64,000 bases of DNA. Origin: Kamptonema formosum PCC 6407 (GTDB taxonomy: Bacteria; Cyanobacteriota; Cyanobacteriia; Cyanobacteriales; Microcoleaceae). Below the pieces are notes generated by a model. The model saw only the letters and a program-made list of their open reading frames with translations. It was not told where the DNA came from and searched no databases. Shown piece by piece: positions 17,271 through 26,718 of the stretch (position 1 is the first letter of the stretch; every line of letters begins with the position of its first letter). The DNA lies in assembly GCF_000332155.1 (NCBI RefSeq), contig NZ_KB235903.1, positions 1,893,328-1,957,327 on the forward strand. Reading direction: 5' to 3'. Position numbers and translations under genes: made by a program.

Positions 17271-17581
17271 GCGATTGGTAGGTAAATCCTGTGGAATCAA
17301 CCTGTTTACCTATCTTTTACTGCTGTACTAGAACCCTAAGATGTCAAGAAAACAGACAATTGGCTAACTGTAACAATGCTTAGGTCAGACTTTAGGGGAA
17401 ATCCACCTCCGACACTCCCCATCAGAGTTAAGACACAGTAAAGCTTTTATCCATTTCTAGAATCCTATTGGCTGAGGCTGATTAAAAATCAAGCGAGACA
17501 GTTCAGGAACTAGAACGAATACGATACAAAATCTTAGGCGCTTTCTAAATAATGAGTTCATAACTCAAATACAGGCGCTCT

Positions 17582-18151
17582 ATGAAAACCTCACTCAAAC
17601 TTCAATTCGCTGCTCTTGCTGCTACTGCTATCGGCACAATTTCTGCAATAACTCCCGCGATTGCGGCCTTCACCTTTGGTCAAAAAGATGTTGACCAAAC
17701 GAAATTTGTAGCCGCCGCAGTTCCATTCCGAGGCGGTACTACTCACCAATTAGTAATTCTAGAACAGGTCTCGAATAAACGCGCTTGCTGGAGTGAAAGC
17801 GGCAATCGTCCTGTTACTGTAAATCCCCTATTATTAAAGTTTAATTTCACAGGAATTTGTGGACGCGCTACTGATAGTAATGGCTACTCTATTCGGGTGG
17901 CTGGAACTGATTTAGGGATGCAATATAATCTTAATATTCAGCGCGTTAATGGAGAGATGGTACTGGTTGGTACTAATCGCCGCAATCCTTCTGCTGCACC
18001 GATGGTAATTGGTCGCACTCGCGGTGTTGCTAATGGTTTAACTAAGATTTCTCTGGAACCAGGCTGGCGCTTTGCTAAGCGGACTTATAATGGTAAGATG
18101 TTAGGGCATATTTATCTTACTAATAATAACATGGCGCTGGTAAATCGGTAA
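17582..18151 (+). CDS. Exported DUF3747 protein
   Basis: The 189 residues have a clear signal peptide (cleavage likely after AIA, about 28) and then the DUF3747 pattern: FTFGQKDVDQTKFVAAAVP, LVILEQ, two Cys in CWSESG and FTGICGR, DSNGYSIR, and GWRFAKRTYNGKMLGHIYLT. The family is cyanobacterial, extracytoplasmic and of unknown function, often found on S-layer or cell-wall proteins. It stands alone between repeats. Confidence 0.82.
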   Translation: MKTSLKLQFAALAATAIGTISAITPAIAAFTFGQKDVDQTKFVAAAVPFRGGTTHQLVILEQVSNKRACWSESGNRPVTVNPLLLKFNFTGICGRATDSNGYSIRVAGTDLGMQYNLNIQRVNGEMVLVGTNRRNPSAAPMVIGRTRGVANGLTKISLEPGWRFAKRTYNGKMLGHIYLTNNNMALVNR

Positions 18152-18368
18152 TTGGTAATTGGTAATTGGTAATTGGTAATTGCATTTTCTTTTTGCCTTC
18201 TGCTATAATTAGCTTAAGGCTCTTGTCAGCAGTAGTCTAAAGAGCTAGAATAAAATTCTACTTTATCAATCTATAACAACTGCCAAGACAGTTAGGACAC
18301 TCTAAATTGCTGAAACCATTGATTTTATTCCCTCTTCCCTAACCTCTAGCCCCTAGCCCCTAGTCCCT
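18152..18368. repeat. TTGGTAA and CTAGCCC heptamer tracts
   Basis: Five TTGGTAA units follow the DUF3747 stop, and CTAGCCC-type units sit at about 18335-18368. No gene is seen between them. Confidence 0.75.
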
Positions 18369-18386
18369 AATTATAGCATTACGCAA

Positions 18387-19157
18387 TTGTTTACACCTAA
18401 CAAAATCTTCACTGTAGATGCGCTGTCGGTTCGTCTCTACGAGACTGAGAAACAATTAGCAAACGACGCGGCACAAATTTCACAAACTTATTTACAGGAA
18501 ACTCTGACTAAACAGGGGAGTGCTACTGTACTGCTTGCGACTGGTAATTCGCAAATTAAATTTTTGGAAGCTTTGATTGTTTTAGGCGGTATAGATTGGT
18601 CTAAAATCACTTTTTTCCATTTGGATGAGTATTTGGGAATTGATGCTAATCATCCTGCTAGCTTCCGGCGCTATATGCGCGAAAGGGTGGAAAGTCGAGT
18701 GCATCCTGGGGTATTTCACTACATCGAAGGAGACGCGGCTCAACCGCTAGAGGAGTGCGATCGCTATGCTAAACTTTTACAGGAACAGCCGATTGATTTG
18801 TGCTGTCTGGGTTTGGGCGAAAATGGGCATTTGGCTTTTAACGATCCGCCTGTGGCTGATTTTGGCGATCGCAGAAGTGTAAAATTAGTAAAACTAGATG
18901 TGGCCACTCGCCGACAACAGGTAAATCAGAGTCTTTTTTCCCATTTGGAAGCTGTGCCCCAGTATGCTTTTACAGTGACTTTACCATTGCTTGGCTCGGC
19001 TAAAAAAATTATTTGTCTCGCACCAGAAAAACGCAAGGCTCCTGCGGTTAAGGAGATGCTTTTGGGGTCAATTAGTGCTGCACTTCCCGCTTCATTTCTG
19101 CGAATGCAGGCTCAGGCAACTCTATTTTTAGATGTAGATTCAGCGAGTTTACTTTAA
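18387..19157 (+). CDS. nagB: Glucosamine-6-phosphate deaminase
   Basis: The 256 residues match NagB, which converts glucosamine-6-phosphate to fructose-6-phosphate and ammonia. The motifs are LLATGNSQ near the N-terminus, FFHLDEYLG with the catalytic Asp-Glu region, and LGLGENGHLAFNDPP with the active His. The start is a TTG at 18387 (MFTPNKIFTVDALSV); no better ATG exists in frame. A small possible terminator follows. Confidence 0.9.
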   Translation: MFTPNKIFTVDALSVRLYETEKQLANDAAQISQTYLQETLTKQGSATVLLATGNSQIKFLEALIVLGGIDWSKITFFHLDEYLGIDANHPASFRRYMRERVESRVHPGVFHYIEGDAAQPLEECDRYAKLLQEQPIDLCCLGLGENGHLAFNDPPVADFGDRRSVKLVKLDVATRRQQVNQSLFSHLEAVPQYAFTVTLPLLGSAKKIICLAPEKRKAPAVKEMLLGSISAALPASFLRMQAQATLFLDVDSASLL

Positions 19158-19209
19158 GAGTTAACATTAACAGCACTCACGCAGACCTCACAAAAAACCT
19201 CAAAAAGTC

Positions 19210-19230
19210 GGCTGTAAGTTAGCCTTTTTT
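19210..19230 (+). terminator. Weak Rho-independent terminator after nagB
   Basis: GGCT (19210-19213) can pair with AGCC (19221-19224) over a seven-base loop and is followed by six T. The stem is only four base pairs, so the call is tentative. The rest of the 320-base gap to 19477 holds no other gene. Confidence 0.3.
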
Positions 19231-19477
19231 AAGTGGTTCCCATTTTTTGAAAAGGTGAGGGGATCGAGATTACCGAATCGCGATCGCATCTCAACAGCCT
19301 CTATACCGCTGATTTGAGGCAGCGATCCCACCTGGGATTTACCCAGATATTGTTACATTTGTCAATAGGTTGTCAAGCTTAATCGATCATAACTTTTAGT
19401 GTCAAATTAAGATTACACTATCCTGATTGTTGTAAAATTATTAAAAAATTATTTAAAGTTGTTTGAGAAGTAAGCCA

Positions 19478-19765
19478 ATGTTTGAAGAAAACTACAGGTT
19501 CCAGGTTTCGCCCTTACCTGCAAACAATCGCTGGAAGTGGCAAGTGCTCCTCCCGACAGGAGCCATCTTCACATCCAAAGAATACTACCCTACCTCGGAT
19601 CAAGCTATCTGTGCGGGTCAGCATTGGATTGATGTAGAAACAGCATTTAATGCTCTGAACCGCTCTCTATCCCAAATTTGCGGTGAAGGTACGATTACTC
19701 AGAAGGAATATGCCAATTTGATGAGATCTTTTCTGAGGATTACCAAGCACTCTTGTGAGAAGTAA
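19478..19765 (+). CDS. Small conserved cyanobacterial protein, unknown
   Basis: About 95 residues, starting MFEENYRFQVSPLPANNRWKWQVLLPTG (a TTG five codons earlier is less likely). It is soluble, with aromatic residues near the N-terminus and a helical C-terminal half (QAICAGQHWIDVETAFNALN). No domain is recognised. It stands alone. Confidence 0.6.
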   Translation: MFEENYRFQVSPLPANNRWKWQVLLPTGAIFTSKEYYPTSDQAICAGQHWIDVETAFNALNRSLSQICGEGTITQKEYANLMRSFLRITKHSCEK

Positions 19766-19949
19766 TACCATAACCATAGATGCGGATTATTGGGGCGGGT
19801 TTAGCTAATAACTTTGCCATTCCGCAGCTCGATCCTGTAGGCAACCCACCCCAAAAACTGGAATATCCTAGAAAAGACTTTTGTACTCAACCCTTCTAAA
19901 TCAGAAAAACTCTGATTTTTGAATCGCGATTGTATTTGCATTTATTTCA

Positions 19950-22721
19950 ATGTGGGCTAGAATAGACCCACTATTTGCAGTGAGCGATAAAGTGAGAGCA
20001 AAAATCCTCTTGTTCTTAAAAGCTATTCAGAGTTGGACGAGTAAAACTCGCTACATCAGAAATTTTGTCTGCAATTCCCGACAAAATTTACTGTCATTCC
20101 TTTGGTTGGGATTCCTGGCTTTTTTGGTCGCGATTGTAGTTGTTCCTCTAACAGTGCAGTATCCCGAAAGCAGCATTGCTCAAGTTCCATCTTATTCTGT
20201 TTCCAATCTTATCGAAAAAGGTAGAATTCTTTATGAGGCGGGGCGGTTTTCTGAGGCAGCAGCGCTTTGGCAACAGTCCGCTCAAAATTATGATATAAAA
20301 AACGATCGCCTTAATCAATCTCTTAGTTTAAGCTATCTCTCTTTGGCATATCAAGAATTAGGGCTTTTGCCAGAAGCAGAAAAAGCCATCGCCTCTAGTC
20401 TCAAGCTAATTAATAACTCCTCAATCAATCATTCTTCCTCAGCTATTGTACTCGCCCAAGCATTAAATATCCAAGGGCGTTTGCAGTTAGCAGCCGGACA
20501 AACTGAAGCTGCCCTCGATACTTGGAAAAAAGCAGAAGCATCTTATACTAAAGCTGGAGATGAAACTGGAATTTTAGGCAGTCAAATTAACCAAGCCCAA
20601 GCCTTACAAACCTTGGGTCTTTATCGCCGTGCCAAGGCAACGTTAGAGCAAGCAAATCAAAAATTACAAGCTCAACCCAATTCTATACTAAAAGCTACAG
20701 GATTAAGGAGTTTAGGAGTTGCTCTTCAAGCAGTGGGAGACTTGCGTGAATCTCAGAAAATTTTAGAGCAAAGTTTGCTAATTTCTCAGCAGCTACAAAC
20801 TGCAAATCCAGAGGCACCGGCTATGGAGAAAAGAGAACTTAGTGCCACGTTCTTAAGTTTAGGAAACACTGCCAGAGCTTTGCAAGATGCTAAAAGTGCT
20901 CTGAACTACTACCGACAGGCAGCTCAACTTTCTAGTTGTACTACTACTCAGAATAATTGCCAGAACAATCATACTAGCATACAAGCTTTACTCAACGAAC
21001 TTAGCTTGAGTATAGAAACTGAAAACTTAGCCGATATTAACTCATTATTGCCGCAAATCCAAAATCAAATAACTAACCTGCCACCTAGTCGAGCTACAGT
21101 TTATGCTCTAGTTAATTATGCCCAAAGTTTGATTGTAATGGAGACACCAAAAAATCGAGCGAGCGGCGATAACTCTGTCGTTAAATCCGTTCCTATACCT
21201 GTTACTAAACAAGCAGCTCAAGTATTGGCTTCAGCTATTCAACAAGCGACAACACTGCAAGACTTAAAAGCAGAATCTTACGCTTTGGGAGAGCTAGGAA
21301 AACTCTATGAACAGTCCACCCAGTGGGAAGATGCTAGAAAATTAACTCAACAAGCTTTGATAATTGCTCAAGGAATTAGTGCTGATAATATAGCTGCTCG
21401 TTGGCAATGGCAGTTAGGGAGAATTCACAAACAGCAGCGAAATTTACCGATGGCAATTGCAGCTTATTCAGAAGCAGTAAAAACTCTCCAATCTCTTCGC
21501 ACTGATTTAGTTACTATCAATCAGGACGTTCAGTTTTCTTTTCGTGAAAGTGTGGAACCAGTTTATAGAGAACTGGTAGAATTGCTATTAGATACTAATC
21601 CCAGTCAAGAAAATCTAAAGGAAGCTAGAAAATTAATTGAAGCATTGCAATTGGCAGAATTAGATAACTTTTTCCGCGAAGCTTGTTTAGATGTTAAACC
21701 CCAGCAAATTGATGAAGTAGATCCGCAAGCAGCGGTATTCTATCCGATTATTTTAGCAGACCGTTTAGCTGTAATTCTGTCTCTGCCAAAACAACCACTA
21801 CGCTATTACGAAACTAAATTGCCTAAAAACAATTTAGAAACTACTTTAGATGAGATGTTGCAATCTTTAAATCCGGCTTTCTCAAGTCAGGAACGCTTGC
21901 GGCTTTCTGAACAAGTTTACAACTGGTTAATTCAGCGATCGGAAGCAGATTTAGTCAAATATAACATCAAAACTCTAGTATTTGTCCTCGATGGCATTCT
22001 TCGTAATTTGCCAATGGCTGCTCTTTATGATGGCAAACAATATCTAATCGAAAAATACAGTGTTGCTATTACTCCGGGTTTGCAGCTACTAGAAGCACGA
22101 GGCCTCGGTCAGAGAAAAATCAAGGCTTTAACGGGAGGATTAACTGATGCTCGTCAAGGATTTTCAGCCTTGCCAGCAGTGAAATCAGAAATCAATCAAA
22201 TTAGCTTGGAAATTCCTTCTCAGGTGCTTTTAAATCAGGATTTTAGCGAGGTTAATTTGCAAAAGCAGATTCGTGAAAATTCTTTTCCTGTGATTCACTT
22301 AGCTACTCACGGTCAGTTTAGTTCTAATCCAGAAGAAACATTTATCCTGACTTGGAATGAGAAAATTAATGTCCGAGATTTTGAGAAGTTACTGAGTAGT
22401 TCAAGCGGACAAAATGGCTCTAGGAGAGTGGAATTGCTAGTTCTTAGTGCTTGCCAAACTGCTGCTGGTGATAGCAGGGCTGCTTTGGGATTGGCAGGGG
22501 TTGCGGTGCGTTCTGGTGCGAGTAGTACCCTGGCAACGCTTTGGTCTGTACGCGATGATTCTACGGCTACACTAATGGCGGAATTTTACCGAGAACTCGC
22601 TCAACCTAATATTACTAAAGCTGAAGCTCTCCGTCTTGGTCAGTTGGCTCTTTTAAACCAATCCCGTTACGAACATCCCTTTTATTGGGCTCCTTTTGTT
22701 CTGGTGGGAAATTGGCTGTAA
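19950..22721 (+). CDS. TPR-CHAT domain protein (caspase-like)
   Basis: The 923 residues start with a short cytoplasmic stretch and one membrane helix (about 50-70), then many TPR-like repeats (about 85-540), then a CHAT domain (about 590-923). The peptidase dyad is intact: H787 in HLATHGQF and C835 in SACQTAAG. CHAT proteins are caspase relatives, and in other bacteria some act as activated proteases in defence or death pathways. The helix places the TPR-CHAT part outside the cytoplasm or on the thylakoid side. The partner and substrate are unknown. A DUF928 gene follows. Confidence 0.9.
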   Translation: MWARIDPLFAVSDKVRAKILLFLKAIQSWTSKTRYIRNFVCNSRQNLLSFLWLGFLAFLVAIVVVPLTVQYPESSIAQVPSYSVSNLIEKGRILYEAGRFSEAAALWQQSAQNYDIKNDRLNQSLSLSYLSLAYQELGLLPEAEKAIASSLKLINNSSINHSSSAIVLAQALNIQGRLQLAAGQTEAALDTWKKAEASYTKAGDETGILGSQINQAQALQTLGLYRRAKATLEQANQKLQAQPNSILKATGLRSLGVALQAVGDLRESQKILEQSLLISQQLQTANPEAPAMEKRELSATFLSLGNTARALQDAKSALNYYRQAAQLSSCTTTQNNCQNNHTSIQALLNELSLSIETENLADINSLLPQIQNQITNLPPSRATVYALVNYAQSLIVMETPKNRASGDNSVVKSVPIPVTKQAAQVLASAIQQATTLQDLKAESYALGELGKLYEQSTQWEDARKLTQQALIIAQGISADNIAARWQWQLGRIHKQQRNLPMAIAAYSEAVKTLQSLRTDLVTINQDVQFSFRESVEPVYRELVELLLDTNPSQENLKEARKLIEALQLAELDNFFREACLDVKPQQIDEVDPQAAVFYPIILADRLAVILSLPKQPLRYYETKLPKNNLETTLDEMLQSLNPAFSSQERLRLSEQVYNWLIQRSEADLVKYNIKTLVFVLDGILRNLPMAALYDGKQYLIEKYSVAITPGLQLLEARGLGQRKIKALTGGLTDARQGFSALPAVKSEINQISLEIPSQVLLNQDFSEVNLQKQIRENSFPVIHLATHGQFSSNPEETFILTWNEKINVRDFEKLLSSSSGQNGSRRVELLVLSACQTAAGDSRAALGLAGVAVRSGASSTLATLWSVRDDSTATLMAEFYRELAQPNITKAEALRLGQLALLNQSRYEHPFYWAPFVLVGNWL

Positions 22722-22872
22722 TTGGTAATTGGTAATTGGTAATGGGTAATGGCTAATGGCTAATGGCTAATGGCTAATGGCTAATTACCCATCTTCCTCA
22801 TCTCCCCTTCTTCCTTCTTCCTTCCCCATCTCCACTTCTTCCTTCTTCCTTCTTCCTTCTTCCTTCTTCCTT
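22722..22872. repeat. TTGGTAA, ATGGCTA and TTCCTTC heptamer tract
   Basis: Three heptamer types follow one another directly after the CHAT stop: TTGGTAA, GGCTAAT and then TTCCTTC. An 81-codon frame over this stretch is a product of the repeats. The remaining part of the 416-base gap carries palindromic element copy E. Confidence 0.85.
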
Positions 22873-23020
22873 CTCTGGGAGACAGTTGCAGGGTTTCTAT
22901 GTCACTTTGTAATAAAATATATCTTAGGGTTGATTTACAAAAGCTTTATAAATATACTAGGAGTGAGGCTTTATTATGAATATACTAGGGTGCGACCTCT
23001 CGACTTGGAACACCTCAAAT

Positions 23021-23095
23021 AGGACTTACATAAATCTATGTGTAGCGCCGCCTTCTGAGCGGTAAAGTCACCGCCCAGAGGGAGGGATTACGTGA
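23021..23095. repeat. Dispersed palindromic element, copy E
   Basis: AGGACTTACATAAAT, GTAGCGCCGCC, a central GCGGTAAAGTCACCGC and GGATTACGTGAATTAG match copy A in order, with several drifted bases. It lies before the DUF928 gene. Confidence 0.7.
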
Positions 23096-23137
23096 ATTAG
23101 TTGGTAAGTTCTGTCAAATAAACAACATTTCCTCATC

Positions 23138-23887
23138 ATGATTAAGCACAAATCTTTGAAACATCTGAAGCTGTTTGCGATCGCGCTCTGCGTAGAGGTC
23201 TTGTTCGCTAACACCTTGCCAGTCCAAGTACAAGCTCAAACTCGGCCCCAGGCTTCCAAAGTCAGCGTCACCTTCAGCCCTCCCGGTGCAGGGAAACCTG
23301 ACAACTCCGCAGGGGGAGCCTCCCGCAGCAGCGCCCAGTGCGTTCAAGACACCGCCAATGGTGGCCCCTTGGCTACACCTTTAACGCCGGCGAATTATCA
23401 AGCGTTAACGGTGGCGGAACGTCCAACTTTCTTTGTTTACGTCCCTGAAACTTCAGCACGAAAGGTATTTTTTAGTCTGGAAGGTGAGAACAAAAACAGC
23501 CACTACCAAACGACTATACCGATTAGTGGCAAAGCGGGAATTGTCAGCGTCAGCCTCCCGGATAGCGCACCGGCCTTAGAAACGGGCAAAAATTATAAGT
23601 GGTCTTTTGTGATTATGTGCGGTAATGCACTCAGACCCGATAGCCCGGCGGTAGAAGGGACAATTATGCGATCGCAGCTTAATCCCACCTTAACCAGCCA
23701 GCTAGAAAAAGCCACACCTTTAGAGCGTGCTGCTTTGTATGGCAATGGTGGCATTTGGTACGATACTCTAGCTACAGTAGCCGAACTGAGGCGATTAGAA
23801 CCCAACGATTCCTCCATAGAGGCGACTTGGACACAATTGTTAACATCAGTCGGGCTAGATGCGATCGCCACTAAGCCACTCCTGTAA
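23138..23887 (+). CDS. Exported DUF928 protein
   Basis: The 249 residues have a signal peptide ending at about VQA (33) and a DUF928 domain. The PTFFVYVPETSARKVFFSLE strand, the GIVSVSLPDSAPALETGKNYKWSF segment and a C-terminal helical part (LEKATPLERAALYGNGGIWYDTL) are typical. DUF928 proteins are cyanobacterial, exported, and often near CHAT or CHASE2 genes, as here on both sides. Function unknown. Confidence 0.85.
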   Translation: MIKHKSLKHLKLFAIALCVEVLFANTLPVQVQAQTRPQASKVSVTFSPPGAGKPDNSAGGASRSSAQCVQDTANGGPLATPLTPANYQALTVAERPTFFVYVPETSARKVFFSLEGENKNSHYQTTIPISGKAGIVSVSLPDSAPALETGKNYKWSFVIMCGNALRPDSPAVEGTIMRSQLNPTLTSQLEKATPLERAALYGNGGIWYDTLATVAELRRLEPNDSSIEATWTQLLTSVGLDAIATKPLL

Positions 23888-24151
23888 TAAAAAAAAGGCA
23901 GAAGGCGGAAGGCTAATGCGGAAGATAGTAAAGAAGAGTTTGGGGGGACGACTTCCTACCTAGCAACCCATCGCGCCTTGGCCTCATGAAATTGACTCAA
24001 GCTCAAAACTCAAAACTTATGCAACGCGAAGTATCGCAAGGAACGAAGCAAACTCAAAACTCCCCCCCTTTATTTCCCCAAATTGTGGTTGCTCAACTAA
24101 AATCATGCTAGCAACCCAGATTCTCCTATCAAATCTGGATGCTAATAGCAG

Positions 24152-26662
24152 ATGTGGCCACAGCTCAAAAAGCGAATTTGGAAATGGCGTTCAGTTCTGA
24201 TTGCGGCTCCCAGCGTGGCATTCTTAGTCATGGCTGCCAAATATGCGGGACTCTTGCAGCTAATCGAATTAGTTACCCTCGATCAATATTTTCGCTTGCG
24301 TCCCCTAGAAACTGTTGACCAGCGTATAGTTATTGTCACGGTTGACGAATCAGATATCACTCGCATTGGCAAATGGCCCATATCTGATGCCGTCCTAGCT
24401 AAATTAATTAACAATATCAAAACCCAGCAACCTAGAGCTATTGGCTTAGATTTTTACCGCAACTTACCAGTACAGCCTGGCCACCAAGAATTAGTACAAG
24501 TATTTAAAACCACCCCAAATTTTATTGGTGTAGAAAAGGTTGTTGGCGATGCAGTTCCGCCACCGCCAGCATTGAGCGAATTAGATCGAGTAGGTATCGC
24601 CGATTTAGTATTAGATACCGACGGTAAAGTACGGCGAGCTTTACTCTCTGTCAGCACCGAAGATGGCCAAACCAAATTAGGTTTAGGTACAAAACTAGCC
24701 TTAATGTATTTAGAGAAAGAAGGCATTTCTCTAGAGATGATTGATGCTACTAAAATGCACTTAGGATTAGGCAAAGCAATATTCATACCTTTTACAGGTA
24801 ATGATGGCGGCTATGTCAGAGCTAATTCTGGCGGCTACCAAATTTTTCTCAACTTTCGCGGGCCCCAGGAAAGTTTTCCCACAATCTCGATGACGCAGGT
24901 TTTAGAGGGAAAAATTCCCCCTAATTTAATGCGCGATCGCATTGTTTTAATTGGTGCAACTGCACCCAGCCTCAACGATTTACTCTTAACTCCTTACAGC
25001 AAAACTTCCGGCGGTAGCCCCAAGCGGACTCCCGGAGTAGTCATTCATGCAAATATAATCAGCCAAATTTTGAGCGCCGCCATAGAAGGACGACCTTTAA
25101 TTAAAGTTTGGCCGCATTTACTAGAAGTTTTCTGGGTTTTAATTTGGTCTTCAGCGAGTGCTGGTTGGAGTTGGCGGCTGCTAGAATCAAAGCGTTTTAG
25201 AAACAATACTTTAGCGAAAGGAACGCTCCTAGTGGCATCCATTTTAGGCACAGGAAGCAGTCTCGTTACTGTCAGCTATGTAGCATTTCTAGGAAGTTGG
25301 TGGATACCTGCGATCCCCCCGCTACTGGGTGTCACTGGTTCTGCTGTGGCAATTGCAGTTGAACACAGCCGCAGATTGCACCGCGAAAGCGAAAAAAGAC
25401 TAGCTCAATTCTTAGAAGCTGTACCTGTGGGTGTAGCAGTAATTGATGCTGATGGCAACACCTATTACACTAACAATAAAATCCAAGAATTAGTGGGGAA
25501 AAAAGTTGCGGCCTCCGCCACAGCCAAGGAACTAGCAAAAGTTTATCAAATCTATGCAGCCGGTACAGATGAACTATATCCCAATCAAAAATTACCTATC
25601 GTGCGGGCCTTGAAAGGGGAACAAAAAATGGTAGATAATTTGGAAATTCGCGCCGCTAATGGTCAAATGATTCCGATAGAATGTCGGGCAACTCCTGTTT
25701 ATGATGAATTCGGTAATATTGCTTATGCGATCGCAACTTTTACTGACATTACGGAACGCAAAAAAGCGGAAGCGGAAAGAGAAAGCTTACTAGAAGAATT
25801 ATCTGAACTCAATCAAGATTTAGAAAAATCTCTCGATGCTGAACTAGAGCTCACCGATGCCTATGGTCGCTTCGTACCCCATGAATTTCTAGCATTGCTC
25901 GGATATGAAAGCATTATTGACGCAAAATTAGGCGATCAAGTAAAGTTAGAAATGTCGATTTTATTTTCAGACATTCGTGATTTTACAACTATGAGTGAAA
26001 GCATGACTCCTGAAGATAATTTTAAATTTATTAATGCCTATTTGAAGCGCATGGAGCCAGCAATTACTGCTAACAATGGATTTATTGATAAATATATTGG
26101 CGATGCAATTATGGCATTATTTAGCGGCGAAGCCGATGATGCTGTGAAAGCTGCTATTGCTATGCTTAAAGAGCTGGCTGAATACAATCAAACTAGAGGT
26201 CGGCCAGGCCGGCCATCGCTCCAAATTGGGGTAGGAATTAATACAGGTTCTTTGATGTTGGGTACTGTCGGCGGAGAAAACCGCATGAACAGCACGGTAA
26301 TTAGCGATTCGGTGAATTTAGCTTCGCGGATGGAAGGATTAACAAAAAATTATGGAGTGTCGTTGTTAATCAGCCATCACACTTTTTTGCGCTTGCAAAA
26401 TTATGAGGATTATTCGATCCGATTTATTGATAGAGTCCAAGTTAAAGGTAAGTCAAAAATGGTGGCTGTTTATGAAGTATTTGATGCCGATGAGCCGGAA
26501 ATGCGAGAGGCTAAGTTAGCTACTAAGTCAATTTTTGAGGAAGCTTTGTTTCTCTATATGAATGGGAATTTTACTAAATCCGCACAACTTTTTAAAGCGT
26601 GTTTATTAATTAATCCGCTAGATAAGGCAGCTAAAATTTATCTAGAACGCTGTCAAGTTTGA
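24152..26662 (+). CDS. CHASE2-PAS adenylate/guanylate cyclase
   Basis: The 836 residues start with a membrane helix (about 15-35), then an extracytoplasmic CHASE2 sensor domain (40-325), two or three helices (330-405), a PAS domain (410-540), a coiled coil, and a class III nucleotide cyclase domain (595-790). Both metal-binding Asp are present: D607 in FSDIRDFT and D651 in DKYIGDAIMALF. VISDSVNLASRMEG is the other catalytic stretch. It would make cAMP or cGMP on a periplasmic signal. The C-terminus ends with a short TPR-like region. The purine specificity is not decided here. Confidence 0.92.
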   Translation: MWPQLKKRIWKWRSVLIAAPSVAFLVMAAKYAGLLQLIELVTLDQYFRLRPLETVDQRIVIVTVDESDITRIGKWPISDAVLAKLINNIKTQQPRAIGLDFYRNLPVQPGHQELVQVFKTTPNFIGVEKVVGDAVPPPPALSELDRVGIADLVLDTDGKVRRALLSVSTEDGQTKLGLGTKLALMYLEKEGISLEMIDATKMHLGLGKAIFIPFTGNDGGYVRANSGGYQIFLNFRGPQESFPTISMTQVLEGKIPPNLMRDRIVLIGATAPSLNDLLLTPYSKTSGGSPKRTPGVVIHANIISQILSAAIEGRPLIKVWPHLLEVFWVLIWSSASAGWSWRLLESKRFRNNTLAKGTLLVASILGTGSSLVTVSYVAFLGSWWIPAIPPLLGVTGSAVAIAVEHSRRLHRESEKRLAQFLEAVPVGVAVIDADGNTYYTNNKIQELVGKKVAASATAKELAKVYQIYAAGTDELYPNQKLPIVRALKGEQKMVDNLEIRAANGQMIPIECRATPVYDEFGNIAYAIATFTDITERKKAEAERESLLEELSELNQDLEKSLDAELELTDAYGRFVPHEFLALLGYESIIDAKLGDQVKLEMSILFSDIRDFTTMSESMTPEDNFKFINAYLKRMEPAITANNGFIDKYIGDAIMALFSGEADDAVKAAIAMLKELAEYNQTRGRPGRPSLQIGVGINTGSLMLGTVGGENRMNSTVISDSVNLASRMEGLTKNYGVSLLISHHTFLRLQNYEDYSIRFIDRVQVKGKSKMVAVYEVFDADEPEMREAKLATKSIFEEALFLYMNGNFTKSAQLFKACLLINPLDKAAKIYLERCQV

Positions 26663-26676
26663 CTTGCAATCCTGGT

Positions 26677-26706
26677 GTAATACCACCCTATAGGCGGCAT
26701 TACGTA
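26677..26706. repeat. Dispersed palindromic element, copy F (short)
   Basis: GTAATACCACC and GGCGGCATTACGTAA form a reduced core of the family, in the 56-base gap between the convergent cyclase and CHAT genes. Its position suits a bidirectional terminator. Confidence 0.55.
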
Positions 26707-26718
26707 AGACTTTTGACA

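Noticed and set aside
22777-23022. 81-codon frame
   Set aside because: Its first half is translation of TTCCTTC and GGCTAAT heptamers; composition is not protein-like.
9061-26706. Insertion sequences
   Set aside because: No transposase frame or remnant is present in any of the palindromic elements.
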